NCBI RefSeq assembly: GCF_002343915.1
Contig: NZ_NETK01000001.1
Span: 1,302,001-1,366,000 of the forward strand
DNA from: Nannocystis exedens
GTDB lineage: Bacteria; Myxococcota_A; Polyangia; Nannocystales; Nannocystaceae
DNA: 64,000 nt
Reading direction: 5' to 3'
Position 1 is the first letter of the stretch; each line of letters starts with the position of its first letter. The notes under the pieces were generated by a model. The model was given only the letters and a program-made list of their open reading frames with translations. It was not told the origin of the DNA and did no database searches. This document shows, one piece after another, positions 45,080 through 55,020 of the stretch. A program made the translations under genes and the position numbers.

Positions 45080-45811
45080 TCACTCGCAGGCCGGGAACTG
45101 GCCGGCGCCCGGCGCGTCGCCCGCCTCGACGAGCGGGACGTCCCTGTCCTCGAGGACATTGCCGGCAGTGTCGATGACGCGGAACGCGTACGGCCCGGGG
45201 CCCATGCCCTGCTCGGCGACGAAATAGTTGTAGTCGACGCGCGGCACCGCCTGCCACTGGCCGCCGTCGTCCCTGTACTCGAGCGACGCGATCGGGTTTT
45301 TGTGCCCGCGGATCTGCACCGCCGTCCACCACTCGCTGCTGCCATCCTTGAAGTGGTAGACGATGGGGCCGCTGGTCGCGCACGACACGTAGCGCCAGGA
45401 GATCGGCACGCGGCCGAGCTCCTTGGCCGCGATCATCGGGAATGCACCTTCGCTCAGATCGATGTCGCCCTGCGGACATCCCGGACAACTGTCCACAATG
45501 CGGACAATGATCGATCCGTCCGGTCCGTCGATCGCGACACACGCGCCGCACACCGCCGAGCCCGCGTAATCGACGATGTTCATCGCCGCCACCATCGCGT
45601 CGCCGGGGTCCGCGTCGAAGCTGCAATTGCCGCTGCCATCGGCCGCGTAATAGGTCGCCTCGCCGGTGTGGACCTCGCCCTCGCAAACCTCGCCGCCCCC
45701 GCTCGGGACACCTGTATCGCTGTCCGCGTCCGGGCCCGCAGTGCCGCCGCCAGCGCCGCCGCACGCCAGGCACACCGACACCGCCACCCATATGCCGCGA
45801 GCTCCGCTCAT
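45080..45811 (-). CDS. Bacterial expansin-like lipoprotein
   Basis: A 243-residue secreted lipoprotein with a signal peptide (Cys near residue 17) and the two expansin domains: a double-psi beta-barrel (about 45-140: GEATYYAADGSGNCSFD, AMNIVDYAGSAVCGACVAIDGP, RIVDSCPGCPQGDIDLS with the catalytic-type Asp, and ISWRYVSC) and a CBM63-type domain (FKDGSSEWWTAVQIRGHKNPIASLEYR ... WQAVPRVDYNYFV). It loosens cell-wall polysaccharide non-hydrolytically. It sits between two signalling genes and its ATG (45811) abuts the divergent RsbT-like gene region. A 14-bp unit pair is at 45142. Confidence 0.92.
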   Translation of the reverse strand: MSGARGIWVAVSVCLACGGAGGGTAGPDADSDTGVPSGGGEVCEGEVHTGEATYYAADGSGNCSFDADPGDAMVAAMNIVDYAGSAVCGACVAIDGPDGSIIVRIVDSCPGCPQGDIDLSEGAFPMIAAKELGRVPISWRYVSCATSGPIVYHFKDGSSEWWTAVQIRGHKNPIASLEYRDDGGQWQAVPRVDYNYFVAEQGMGPGPYAFRVIDTAGNVLEDRDVPLVEAGDAPGAGQFPACE

Positions 45812-45875
45812 GACACCAGCAGGCCACGCGCGAACGATCCTGTCAACGCAGGGGAACGGTGATACCATCGCAGTC

Positions 45876-46313
45876 GTGGGTCGTTACCGCGTGACTACCG
45901 AGGCCGATGTGATCGGCGCCCGCGTGGCTGCCGAACGCCTCGCGCTGCAGGAGGGGTTTCTGCGGCTGGCGGCTCAGGAGGTCGCGCTCGTCACCTCGGA
46001 GCTGGCGTGGAACCTGGTGCGCCACGCGGGCGGCGGAGAGATCGAGCTGGCGATGACGAACGGTCCGCACGGCCCCGCGCTGGTGGTCGCCGCGATCGAC
46101 GGCAGCCCGCCGATCGCCGACCTCGAGACGGCGCTCCTCGACGGTCACACCGCGAACGGACCGATCCCGCCGGAGGAGCGGATGCGCCGGCGCGGCCTTG
46201 GCAGCGGCCTCGGCGCGGCGCTGCGGCTCAGCGACCGCCTGGTCCAGGAGGTCCTGCCGAAGGGCAAGCGCATCGTCGCCACCCGCTACCTCGTGCGCCC
46301 GAGCCGGCCGTGA
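45876..46313 (+). CDS. RsbT-like serine/threonine kinase (ATPase), degenerate G1 box
   Basis: A 145-residue GHKL-type ATPase resembling RsbT. The N box is VTSELAWNLVRHAGGG (about 39-54) and the glycine-rich lid is RRRGLGSGLGAALRLSD (106-119). The G1 box, normally DxGxGI, here reads DGSPPI (Asp75), so both glycines are replaced and ATP binding may be altered. The GTG at 45876 is taken because an ATG at 45810 would overlap the divergent expansin start. The gene lies near the RsbR1 gene but points away from it. Repeat hairpins follow. Confidence 0.85.
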   Translation: MGRYRVTTEADVIGARVAAERLALQEGFLRLAAQEVALVTSELAWNLVRHAGGGEIELAMTNGPHGPALVVAAIDGSPPIADLETALLDGHTANGPIPPEERMRRRGLGSGLGAALRLSDRLVQEVLPKGKRIVATRYLVRPSRP

Positions 46314-46325
46314 GCCGCGCTCGCG

Positions 46326-46480
46326 TCCTGTCCTCCGGGACATGCCTTCTCGAGCATGTCCCGAGAGCCAGCGATCAGCCGTCGCGGCGACTCGCGACCC
46401 GGACGCCCGACCCGGCACGGGCCGCTCCACCTGTCCTTCCAGCCATGCCTTGAAGGGCATGTCCGGAGGGCCATCACGCC
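46326..46480. repeat. Two 4-unit 14-bp-period arrays after the RsbT-like gene
   Basis: Array A: TCCTGTCC (46326), ACATGCCT (46340), GCATGTCC (46354), CCAGCGAT (46368). Array B: ACCTGTCC (46429), CCATGCCT (46443), GCATGTCC (46457), CCATCACG (46471). Every step is 14 bp. The two arrays differ in sequence but share the pattern, showing independent decay of one structure. Confidence 0.85.
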
Positions 46481-46570
46481 GCCGTCCGCCCGCCCCACGC
46501 CCGGCTGAAGAACGACCGAGCGCGCGACGGGAGACCGCCGCGCGCTCGTCAGGGGGCCCCGGGCGGGGGC

Positions 46571-47404
46571 TCAGGACGCCGCGATGGCGGCGAGGTCGAG
46601 GACCTGCTCCTCGCGGGTGACGCGGAAGCCGAGGCGGCGCAGGCAGAAGCGCAGGCCCTCGCGGAGGCTGCGGAGGGTGACCACGCCCTGCAGCTCGAGC
46701 CCGAGGCCGACGATGATCTGGGCGACCGCGGGCTGGATGCCGGTGATGACGCAGCGGGCCCCGAGCAGGCGGACCGCCCGCATCACGCGGAGCAGGTGGT
46801 CGGCGGTCGCGGTGTCGACGGTGTCGACGCCGGTGAGGTCGACGATGGCGAAGCGGGCCCCGGTGCGGGACACCGCCTCGAGCAGCGTGTTCTTCATGTC
46901 GGCCGCGCGGACGCTGTCGACCAGGCCGACCACCGGCATGGTGACGATGTCGTCCCACACCTGAATGATCGGGGTCGAGGTCGCGGCCGTGATCGCCTCT
47001 TGCTGCAAGAACCGCCGCTGCAGCTCCTCCTCGAGGCGCATCCCCTCGCTGAGGTCGCGGGCGACGATGGCGGCCGCGCTGACGCGGCCGCCGTCGCGGA
47101 TCGGGGCGATCGTCAGCTGCACCGGCACCGGCGAGCCGTCGGCGCGTCGCAGCTCGGCCTCGCCCTCCCACTGGCCCGCGGCGATGGCGGCCGGGATCCA
47201 CTCGCCGATCAGCTGGGCCGCGTGCGGGCTCAGCTGGTCGACCGAGAGGCCCGGGAGCTCGTCGGTGGCCCGATCGACCAGGCGCAGGCCCGACGCATTG
47301 ACGTGCAGCACCGCCCCGCTCGGCTCGACCAGCGCCGCGAAATCCGCGAGGCCGGCGAACATCGCCTTGAAGGACGTAACGTTGGACTGTGGCTCTGCGC
47401 TCAT
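46571..47404 (-). CDS. RsbR-like stressosome protein, single PAS (RsbR3)
   Basis: A 277-residue protein with a PAS domain (about 14-120, LVEPSGAVLHVNASGLRLVDR) and a C-terminal STAS domain (about 142-262, STPIIQVWDDIVTMPVVGLVD, DLTGVDTVDTATADH). Thr198 matches the first RsbT phosphorylation site of Bacillus RsbR, but the second, normally in RPEIAQT, is Ile230 here (QPAVAQI). It is the last gene of the minus-strand rsb-like operon and starts within the stop codon of RsbR2 (ATGA). The lost site could make it a non-switching scaffold. Confidence 0.92.
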   Translation of the reverse strand: MSAEPQSNVTSFKAMFAGLADFAALVEPSGAVLHVNASGLRLVDRATDELPGLSVDQLSPHAAQLIGEWIPAAIAAGQWEGEAELRRADGSPVPVQLTIAPIRDGGRVSAAAIVARDLSEGMRLEEELQRRFLQQEAITAATSTPIIQVWDDIVTMPVVGLVDSVRAADMKNTLLEAVSRTGARFAIVDLTGVDTVDTATADHLLRVMRAVRLLGARCVITGIQPAVAQIIVGLGLELQGVVTLRSLREGLRFCLRRLGFRVTREEQVLDLAAIAAS

Positions 47405-48531
47405 CGGCTCAGCTCCTTAACATTCGACATAGTCGCGGACGGCGGCGCGGCGCGGCGCGGCGCGGCGATATGGGCCTTGAGGGCCTCGCGGAGGTTGGAG
47501 AAAGTGGGGATCGCCGTCAAGTCGACGCCCAGACCGACCAGGGTCTGGGCGACGCTGGGGCCGATCCCGGCGATCATCCCCTGGGCGCCGAGCAGCTTCA
47601 CCGCGCGGACGATGCGGAGGAAGTTGTCGGCGGTGGCGGTGTCGATCGTCTCGACGCCGGTGAGGTCGAGGATGGCGCAGCGGGCCCGGCGCTGCAGGAT
47701 CGCCTCGAGCAGCCGCTCCATCATCTGCGCCGTGCGCGAGGCGTCGATCGAGCCGACGATCGGGACGGCGACGACCTCGTCCCACAGCTCGATGATCGGC
47801 GTCGACAGGGTGAGGATCGCCTGCCGCTGCTCGGCGATCACGTCGATCTTCTCCTGCAGCTCCGCGACCATCCGGTCGCGCTCGGCCAGCGCCGCCTCGC
47901 GGGCGGCCGCGCTGGCGTGGACCGTCGCCAGCATCTGCTGCAGGTCGGACGCGGTCGCCTGATCGAGCGCCGCCAGCTCGCGCAGCTCGTCGTCCAGCGA
48001 GCGGTCCGAGGCCTCGATCACGAACTCGTCGAAGGCGTCGCCGTCGGCGGCGAAGGCGGTCTGCCGCGGCCAGCAGGTCGTCTCGAACAGCCGCTGGCAC
48101 AGCCCCGTCAGCTTGCCGGCGACCAGACCCCCGTTGAACGCGCTGCCGTCGCGCAGCAGGACGCTCTCCCACCCGTTCGTCACCCGGAACACCGCGACCT
48201 TGGCCGCGCGGTCGATGTCGACCAGCTCCCAGCCGCCCCAGCCCGACACCGCCGCGTACCTGGCCAGCTCGACGAAGCCCTCCTCGAAGGTCGGGAAGGC
48301 CGAGATGACCTTCCAGTCGCCGTCGGTGCTGCGCACGCCCTCGGCCTGCAGCGCCAGCGCGAACCGCCGCGGCCCGACCATCGCCAAGAACCCCGACATC
48401 AGCCGCGCGAGCGACGAGTCGCGGAACATCGTCACGCTCGGTATGCCGCCGATCCGCAGCTCGCCGCGCACGAGGTCCCACTCGTGGCTGACGCCGGCGA
48501 TGACGAGCTTGCCTGGGTCGAGGGCGGTCAT
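47401..48531 (-). CDS. RsbR-like stressosome protein with V4R/XylR-N-like sensor (RsbR2)
   Basis: A 376-residue protein. The N-terminal region (about 20-180) resembles V4R/XylR-N type sensor domains: FEEGFVELARYAAVSGWGGWELVDID, GLVAGKLTGLCQRLFETTCWPRQTAFAADGDAFDEFVIEAS, with a Cys in the position used for metal or heme contact in some relatives. A coiled-coil (about 190-240) links it to a STAS domain (240-356) with Thr298 and Thr330 at the RsbT target sites. It sits between RsbS and RsbR3, with overlapping downstream start. Confidence 0.88.
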   Translation of the reverse strand: MTALDPGKLVIAGVSHEWDLVRGELRIGGIPSVTMFRDSSLARLMSGFLAMVGPRRFALALQAEGVRSTDGDWKVISAFPTFEEGFVELARYAAVSGWGGWELVDIDRAAKVAVFRVTNGWESVLLRDGSAFNGGLVAGKLTGLCQRLFETTCWPRQTAFAADGDAFDEFVIEASDRSLDDELRELAALDQATASDLQQMLATVHASAAAREAALAERDRMVAELQEKIDVIAEQRQAILTLSTPIIELWDEVVAVPIVGSIDASRTAQMMERLLEAILQRRARCAILDLTGVETIDTATADNFLRIVRAVKLLGAQGMIAGIGPSVAQTLVGLGVDLTAIPTFSNLREALKAHIAAPRRAAPPSATMSNVKELSR

Positions 48532-48552
48532 GGGGTGGAGGCGTGGGGAGGT

Positions 48553-49008
48553 TTACTCGGCGGACTTGGCGAACGACGCCGTGCTGGTGATCGTCTCCGG
48601 CGTCACGTCGTCGAACGCGTCGTCGGGCTCGAGCTCGCTGACCACCGCGCTGACGCCGAGGCGCTCGAGCGCGTCCTCGAGGGTCAGCGCCGTCTGGGCC
48701 AGGCGGAAGTCGGCGCCCATCGTCTGCAGCGTCATGGCGATCGGCGCACTCATGCCGCAGATGACCGTCGGCGTGCCCATCAGCCGGGCCGCGGCGGCGA
48801 GGTTGGCGATCACGTGGCAGAGGTGGCTGTCCATCGTCCACATGCCCGTGACGTCGATGACGAGCCCGGCCGCCGAGGTGTCGCGGATCGTCCGCAGCAC
48901 GTCGTCGACCAGGAACGCGGCTGTCTCGTCGGTCACATCGCCCTGCAAGGGGACGACGATGCGCTGCCAGAGCTGAATGACGGGGATGCGGTTCTCGAAG
49001 GTCTTCAT
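48553..49008 (-). CDS. RsbS-like STAS protein
   Basis: A 151-residue single STAS domain matching B. subtilis RsbS (NRIPVIQLWQRIVVPLQGDVTDETA, VIDVTGMWTMDSHLCHVIANLAAAARLMG, PIAMTLQTMGAD). The phosphorylation serine equivalent to Ser59 is Ser61 in MDSH. It is the expected core subunit that, with RsbR, captures RsbT in the stressosome. A C-terminal acidic tail of about 30 residues is extra. The start at 49008 is 4 bp after the RsbX stop with GAGG before it. Confidence 0.9.
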   Translation of the reverse strand: MKTFENRIPVIQLWQRIVVPLQGDVTDETAAFLVDDVLRTIRDTSAAGLVIDVTGMWTMDSHLCHVIANLAAAARLMGTPTVICGMSAPIAMTLQTMGADFRLAQTALTLEDALERLGVSAVVSELEPDDAFDDVTPETITSTASFAKSAE

Positions 49009-49012
49009 GGCC

Positions 49013-49600
49013 TCATGCCTCGGTGTCGCAGACGAGCACACTGGCGTCGTCGTCCGGCTTGCGGTGCTCGCGCATCAGGGTGTCGCACAAGGATTCGGGG
49101 TCTTGTTGGCGCAGCGAGTCGAGCGGAGCCCGCTGCGAGATGCCGTCGGAGAACATGACCAGCCGCGCGCCCGACGGCAGCTCGCCGCGGCAGATCCGGA
49201 AGCTCTGCACGCGCGCGCCGAGCACCCCGGGACTGAGCAAGATGGGCAGCTTGGCCCCGAAGCAGCGGATCTCGACGTTGCCGACCCCGCAGCAGACGAA
49301 CGACACCGCGCCCGGCGAGGTCGTCGGCGTCGCGCCGAGCTGGCACACCGCCGCCGCCGCGCCGCGGGTGCCGCGGAGCGCCTCGTGGACCGCTCGCATC
49401 GCCTCCTCGAGGTCGACGGTGAGCGGCAAGCGGTTGAGGCACTCGACGGCCGCGTGGGCGGCCTGCGCCGCCATGCGCCCGTGGCCGAGGCCGTCGATCA
49501 CGGCCAGCGTGATCGCCTCGGGGCCGCGACGGACGAGCACGGCGTCGCCGTTCTCGCGCTCGCCCGTCTTCGGGCTCGTCCGGTAGGCGGTCCGCCACAT
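49013..49600 (-). CDS. RsbX-like PP2C-type phosphatase
   Basis: A 195-residue SpoIIE/RsbX-type phosphatase with AVIDGLGHGRMAAQAAHAAVE near the N-terminus (metal Asp and Gly-rich turn), FVCCGVGNVEIRCF, and LVMFSDGISQRAP with the second metal site. In Bacillus RsbX removes phosphates from RsbS and RsbR to reset the stressosome. ATG 49600 overlaps the stop of the RsbT gene by one base (TGATG), which confirms an operon. Confidence 0.9.
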   Translation of the reverse strand: MWRTAYRTSPKTGERENGDAVLVRRGPEAITLAVIDGLGHGRMAAQAAHAAVECLNRLPLTVDLEEAMRAVHEALRGTRGAAAAVCQLGATPTTSPGAVSFVCCGVGNVEIRCFGAKLPILLSPGVLGARVQSFRICRGELPSGARLVMFSDGISQRAPLDSLRQQDPESLCDTLMREHRKPDDDASVLVCDTEA

Positions 49601-50243
49601 CAGTAGTTCACCTCGACCTCGATCCGGGTGCCCGTGGGCCCGGTCTCGATCTCGAACTTGTCCGACAGCCGCTTGGTCCCGAGGATCCCGAGCCCGAGCC
49701 CGCTGCGGCTCTTGTACTTGCCGGACATGATCTCCGGCAGGTTCTTGATGCCGCCGCCCTTGTCGCTGCCGACCACGTGCATGCAGCGGCGACCGTTGGG
49801 ACATGGCCGAATGACCAGCTTGCCGCCGCCCGCGTAGAGCACCTGGTTGCGCGCCAGCTCGCTGACCACCGTCGCCAGCTTCTGCAGGATCAGCGCGGAT
49901 GTCCCGAGGGCCATGCAGATGTCGCGCGCGGCCAGGCGGGCGCGGGCGATGTCCGCCTCGATCTTCACGTCGATCTCGATCGCCTCGATGGTCTTGGGCG
50001 ACGCGGCCCGCGTCAGGTCGGCGAACACCTTGCGCGACTCGGTCTCGCCGATGAAGCCGCGCACGCCCTCGACCAGGCGGGTGATGAGCTGGCTGTCGCT
50101 GGCCGGACGCCCGCGCAGCTCGGTGCGCGCGCGCAGCAGGATGCCCTGTGCCCGCGCCGTGCCGACGTAGCGCGCGAGCACCGACAGCAGCGCGGCGTCG
50201 TCCAGGCCTCCTGGTGCGCCCGGTGGTTTGCCTCGCAGATCGG

Positions 50244-50247
<4 letters not shown>
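49600..50247 (-). CDS. RsbT-like kinase with N-terminal extension
   Basis: A 215-residue protein: residues 1-85 are an all-helical extension not present in RsbT (usual length about 133), then the RsbT ATPase domain (about 88-215). N box SELARNQVLYAGGG (129-142), G1 SDKGGGI (161-167), G2 SGLGLGILGTKRL (182-194), and TGPTGTRIEVEVNY at the end match RsbT. It should phosphorylate RsbS and RsbR and be released on stress. GTG 50247 overlaps the TGA of the upstream kinase. Its ATPase is very similar to the C-terminal domain of that kinase, suggesting tandem duplication. Confidence 0.92.
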
Positions 50248-52211
<1,964 letters not shown>

Positions 52212-52463
52212 CGCCGTCTCCTCGCCACGCGTCGCGCGCTGAGTATCGCCGTCAGACACGAGGCTTGGATTGTATGGGGGAACGCCTCCCCAGTGTGCGA
52301 TCCTTTTTCGCGCACGCGCACCGACCCCCCCGGCGACCGCAGCGCACATCGTCCTTCCTGCACCGCGGCTTCGGGACCTCCCCGGCACTCGCCGCGACTC
52401 GGTCCGCATGCAGGCCGTTCGCGGTCGGAACGCGGCCACGCAATTCCCCGCCCTGCTACCGTC

Positions 52464-53111
52464 ATGTGTGTGTGGCTCGCCCTGCTCACCGGCCTGCTGA
52501 CGGTCCCGGAGCTCGACACCGCCGCGCTGCGAGACGGCGACATCCTGCTCCACACCTCGCGCAGCGCGCAGGCCGTCGCCGTCGCCGGCGCGACCGCCAG
52601 CCCCTACACCCACGTCGGCATCGTCGAGCGCACCGGCGACGAGGCCTTCGTGATCGAGGCCGTCGCCCGGACCCGCCGCACGCCGCTGCCCCGGTGGCTG
52701 GCCCGCGGCGTCGGCGGCAAGGCCACGGCCCTGCGCCACCCCGGGCTCGACGCCGCCGCGCGCGCCGCCGTGGTCGCGGCCGCCGCCGGCTACCTCGGGC
52801 GCCCCTACGATCTGTCCTTTACGCCAGGTGACGACGCCCTCTACTGTAGTGAGCTGGTGGCCCTCGCCTACGCGGCCGTCGACGTCGCGGTGGGTACGTG
52901 GCGGCCCTTGGGGGAGCTCGCGCTCGCCGACGCGGCCGCGCAACGGTTGCTGAGGCGCCGCTGGCGAGCGCACCCGGCCTGCCGCGGCGCGCCCTCGCTC
53001 GCCGCGTGCCGACCGGCGCTCGCAGCGATCCCCGTCCTCACACCCGCGAGCCTCGCGGCCGATCCTCGCTTGCGGATCGTCGGCACCAGCTATCTCCCCC
53101 GACCTCGCTGA
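52464..53111 (+). CDS. YiiX/YebB-like permuted papain-fold cysteine peptidase
   Basis: A 215-residue protein with a short hydrophobic N-terminus and the permuted NlpC/P60 (YiiX, DUF830) pattern: RDGDILLHTS near 25, YTHVGIVER with the catalytic His, and LYCSELVALAY with the catalytic Cys at about residue 133. The order His before Cys is the permuted type. It is a likely cell-wall or lipid-linked amide hydrolase. A 14-bp unit pair at 52810 lies in the coding sequence. Divergent from the rsb-like operon across about 250 bp. Confidence 0.85.
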   Translation: MCVWLALLTGLLTVPELDTAALRDGDILLHTSRSAQAVAVAGATASPYTHVGIVERTGDEAFVIEAVARTRRTPLPRWLARGVGGKATALRHPGLDAAARAAVVAAAAGYLGRPYDLSFTPGDDALYCSELVALAYAAVDVAVGTWRPLGELALADAAAQRLLRRRWRAHPACRGAPSLAACRPALAAIPVLTPASLAADPRLRIVGTSYLPRPR

Positions 53112-53282
53112 AGCATCACGAGAGATCTCATCACCGCCGGCGTGCGGCCGCGCGCCGCGCCGGGGGCCTCGTCGCGGCGCCGCCGAAGATCCTCGTTCCT
53201 CCGCGGACGACCGGCGCGACGCAGCCCACACGCCCGCGGCCGTCGCCCCGCCGCGCCAGAGCCCGTGTGGCACCATCCGGCG

Positions 53283-54938
53283 ATGCTTCGCCGCCTCGTC
53301 GACCTCGCCCGCGAACTCGGCCTCGACCCCGAGAGCCGCGCCTATGTCCCCTACGGCCACGACTTCGCCAAGATCGACACTGTCGCCGCCGGCGAGGGCG
53401 CGGCGCACGGCAACCTCGTCGTCGTCTCCGCCGTCACGCCGACGCCGCTCGGCGAGGGCAAGACGGTCACCTCGATCTCGCTCGGCATGGGTCTGGCGCG
53501 GATCGGCGAATCGGCGCTCACCTGCCTGCGCCAGCCCTCGCTCGGCCCGGTGTTCGGGGCCAAGGGCGGCGGCGCCGGCGGGGGCAAGGCGCAGGTCGTG
53601 CCCGCCGATCGCGTCAACCTCGGCGGCACCGGCGACGGTCAAGCCGTCGGCGCCGCGCACAACCTGCTCGCCGCCATGCTGGACGCGCACCTGCGCCACG
53701 GCAACGCGCTGAAGATCGACCCGGCGCGGATCGCCTTCTCGCGGGTCACCCCGGTCAACGACGGCAGCCTGCGCAAGGTCATCACCGGCCTCGGCGGCCC
53801 GCTCAACGGCGTCCCGCGCGAGTCCTTCTTCGAGATCAACGAGGCCAGCGAGGTCATGGCGATCCTCGCGCTCGCCCACGACCGCGGCGACCTGCGGCGG
53901 CGCCTCGGCAACATCGTCCTCGGGCCCGACCAGGGCGGCGCGCCGGTGCGGGCCGAGCAGCTCGGCGCGGCCGGGGCCATGAGCGTGCTGCTGCGCGACG
54001 CCCTCTACCCGACCCTCGCGCGCACCAGCGAGGGCACGCCCGTGCTCCTCCACGCCGGTCCGTTCGCCAACATCGCCCACGGCAACAGCAGCCTGATCGC
54101 CACCCGCTGGGCCCTCACGCGCGCGCCGTGGGTCGTCACCGAGTGCGGCTTCGGCACCGACCTCGGGCTCGAGAAGTTCGTCCACATCAAGGCCCGCCTC
54201 GGCAACCTGCGGCCCGCCTGCGTCGTCGTCGTCTGCACCGTGCGCGCGCTCAAGGTCCACGCCGGCCTGGCCAAGGCCGTGCTCGGCAAGCCGCTCGATC
54301 AGGCCGTGCTCACCGAGGACGTGAGCGCCGTCGAGAAGGGCGCCGCCAACCTGCGGCACCACCTGCGGATCGCCACCGACTTCGGCCCGCCGGTGGTCGT
54401 CGCGCTCAACCGCTTCCCCAGCGACACCGAGGCCGAGATCGCGGTCGTCGAGGGCATCGCCCGCGAGTTCGGGGCCGGCTTCGCCGTCCACTCCGGCTTC
54501 GCCGACGGCGGCGCCGGGGCCGAGGAGCTGGCGCGCGCGGTCGTCAAGGCGGCCCGGCCGACCGACCTCCGCTACCAGTACGAAGGGACAGGTCCGCTCC
54601 TGCCGCGGCTCGAGAGCCTGGCCAAGAACGTCTACGGCGCGACCGGCATCGAGCTGGCCCCGTCGGCGCGCACGCGCCTGAACCAGCTCGAGAAGTGGGG
54701 CCTCGGCGAGCTGCAGCTGTGCGTCGCCAAGACCCACCTCGCCACCACCCACGACCCCGCCGACGGCGGCCTGCCGAAGCCGTTCACCCTGCCGGTGCGC
54801 GACGTCCTGGTCCGCGCCGGCGCCGGCTTCGCCACCGTGCTGACCGGCGAGCTGACCACCTTGCCGGCGCTCGGCGCCCGCCCGAACGCCGTCGACATGG
54901 ACCTCGACCCGGTCACCGGCGCCGCGCTCGGCCTGTGA
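53283..54938 (+). CDS. fhs: Formate-tetrahydrofolate ligase
   Basis: A 551-residue FTHFS that makes 10-formyl-THF from formate and ATP. The N-terminus has the nucleotide-binding VTPTPLGEGKT (52-61), followed by LRQPSLGPVFGAKGGGAGGG and the substrate-site PVNDG; later PFANIAHGNSSL and TECGFGTDLGLEKF match the conserved folate/formate regions. Full length for the family (about 555). No other one-carbon genes are adjacent. An array of five 14-bp units follows the stop. Confidence 0.96.
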   Translation: MLRRLVDLARELGLDPESRAYVPYGHDFAKIDTVAAGEGAAHGNLVVVSAVTPTPLGEGKTVTSISLGMGLARIGESALTCLRQPSLGPVFGAKGGGAGGGKAQVVPADRVNLGGTGDGQAVGAAHNLLAAMLDAHLRHGNALKIDPARIAFSRVTPVNDGSLRKVITGLGGPLNGVPRESFFEINEASEVMAILALAHDRGDLRRRLGNIVLGPDQGGAPVRAEQLGAAGAMSVLLRDALYPTLARTSEGTPVLLHAGPFANIAHGNSSLIATRWALTRAPWVVTECGFGTDLGLEKFVHIKARLGNLRPACVVVVCTVRALKVHAGLAKAVLGKPLDQAVLTEDVSAVEKGAANLRHHLRIATDFGPPVVVALNRFPSDTEAEIAVVEGIAREFGAGFAVHSGFADGGAGAEELARAVVKAARPTDLRYQYEGTGPLLPRLESLAKNVYGATGIELAPSARTRLNQLEKWGLGELQLCVAKTHLATTHDPADGGLPKPFTLPVRDVLVRAGAGFATVLTGELTTLPALGARPNAVDMDLDPVTGAALGL

Positions 54939-54949
54939 CGGCCGCGCGA

Positions 54950-55018
54950 GCGGACATGCTCTCTGGGGCATGTCCGCTCGCACATGCCCCGGAGGACATG
55001 TTTAGACGGACAGCCGGC
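54950..55018. repeat. 14-bp-period array, 5 units
   Basis: Units start at 54954, 54968, 54982, 54996 and 55010: ACATGCTC, GCATGTCC, ACATGCCC, ACATGTTT, ACAGCCGG. All four steps are exactly 14 bp. It fills the gap between the convergent fhs and lipoprotein genes and is the clearest example of the period. Confidence 0.85.
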
Positions 55019-55020
55019 CG

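Noticed and set aside
45810..45876. ATG at 45810 as start of the RsbT-like gene
   Set aside because: It would overlap the divergent expansin start codon and add a non-RsbT extension; the GTG at 45876 starts at the conserved domain.
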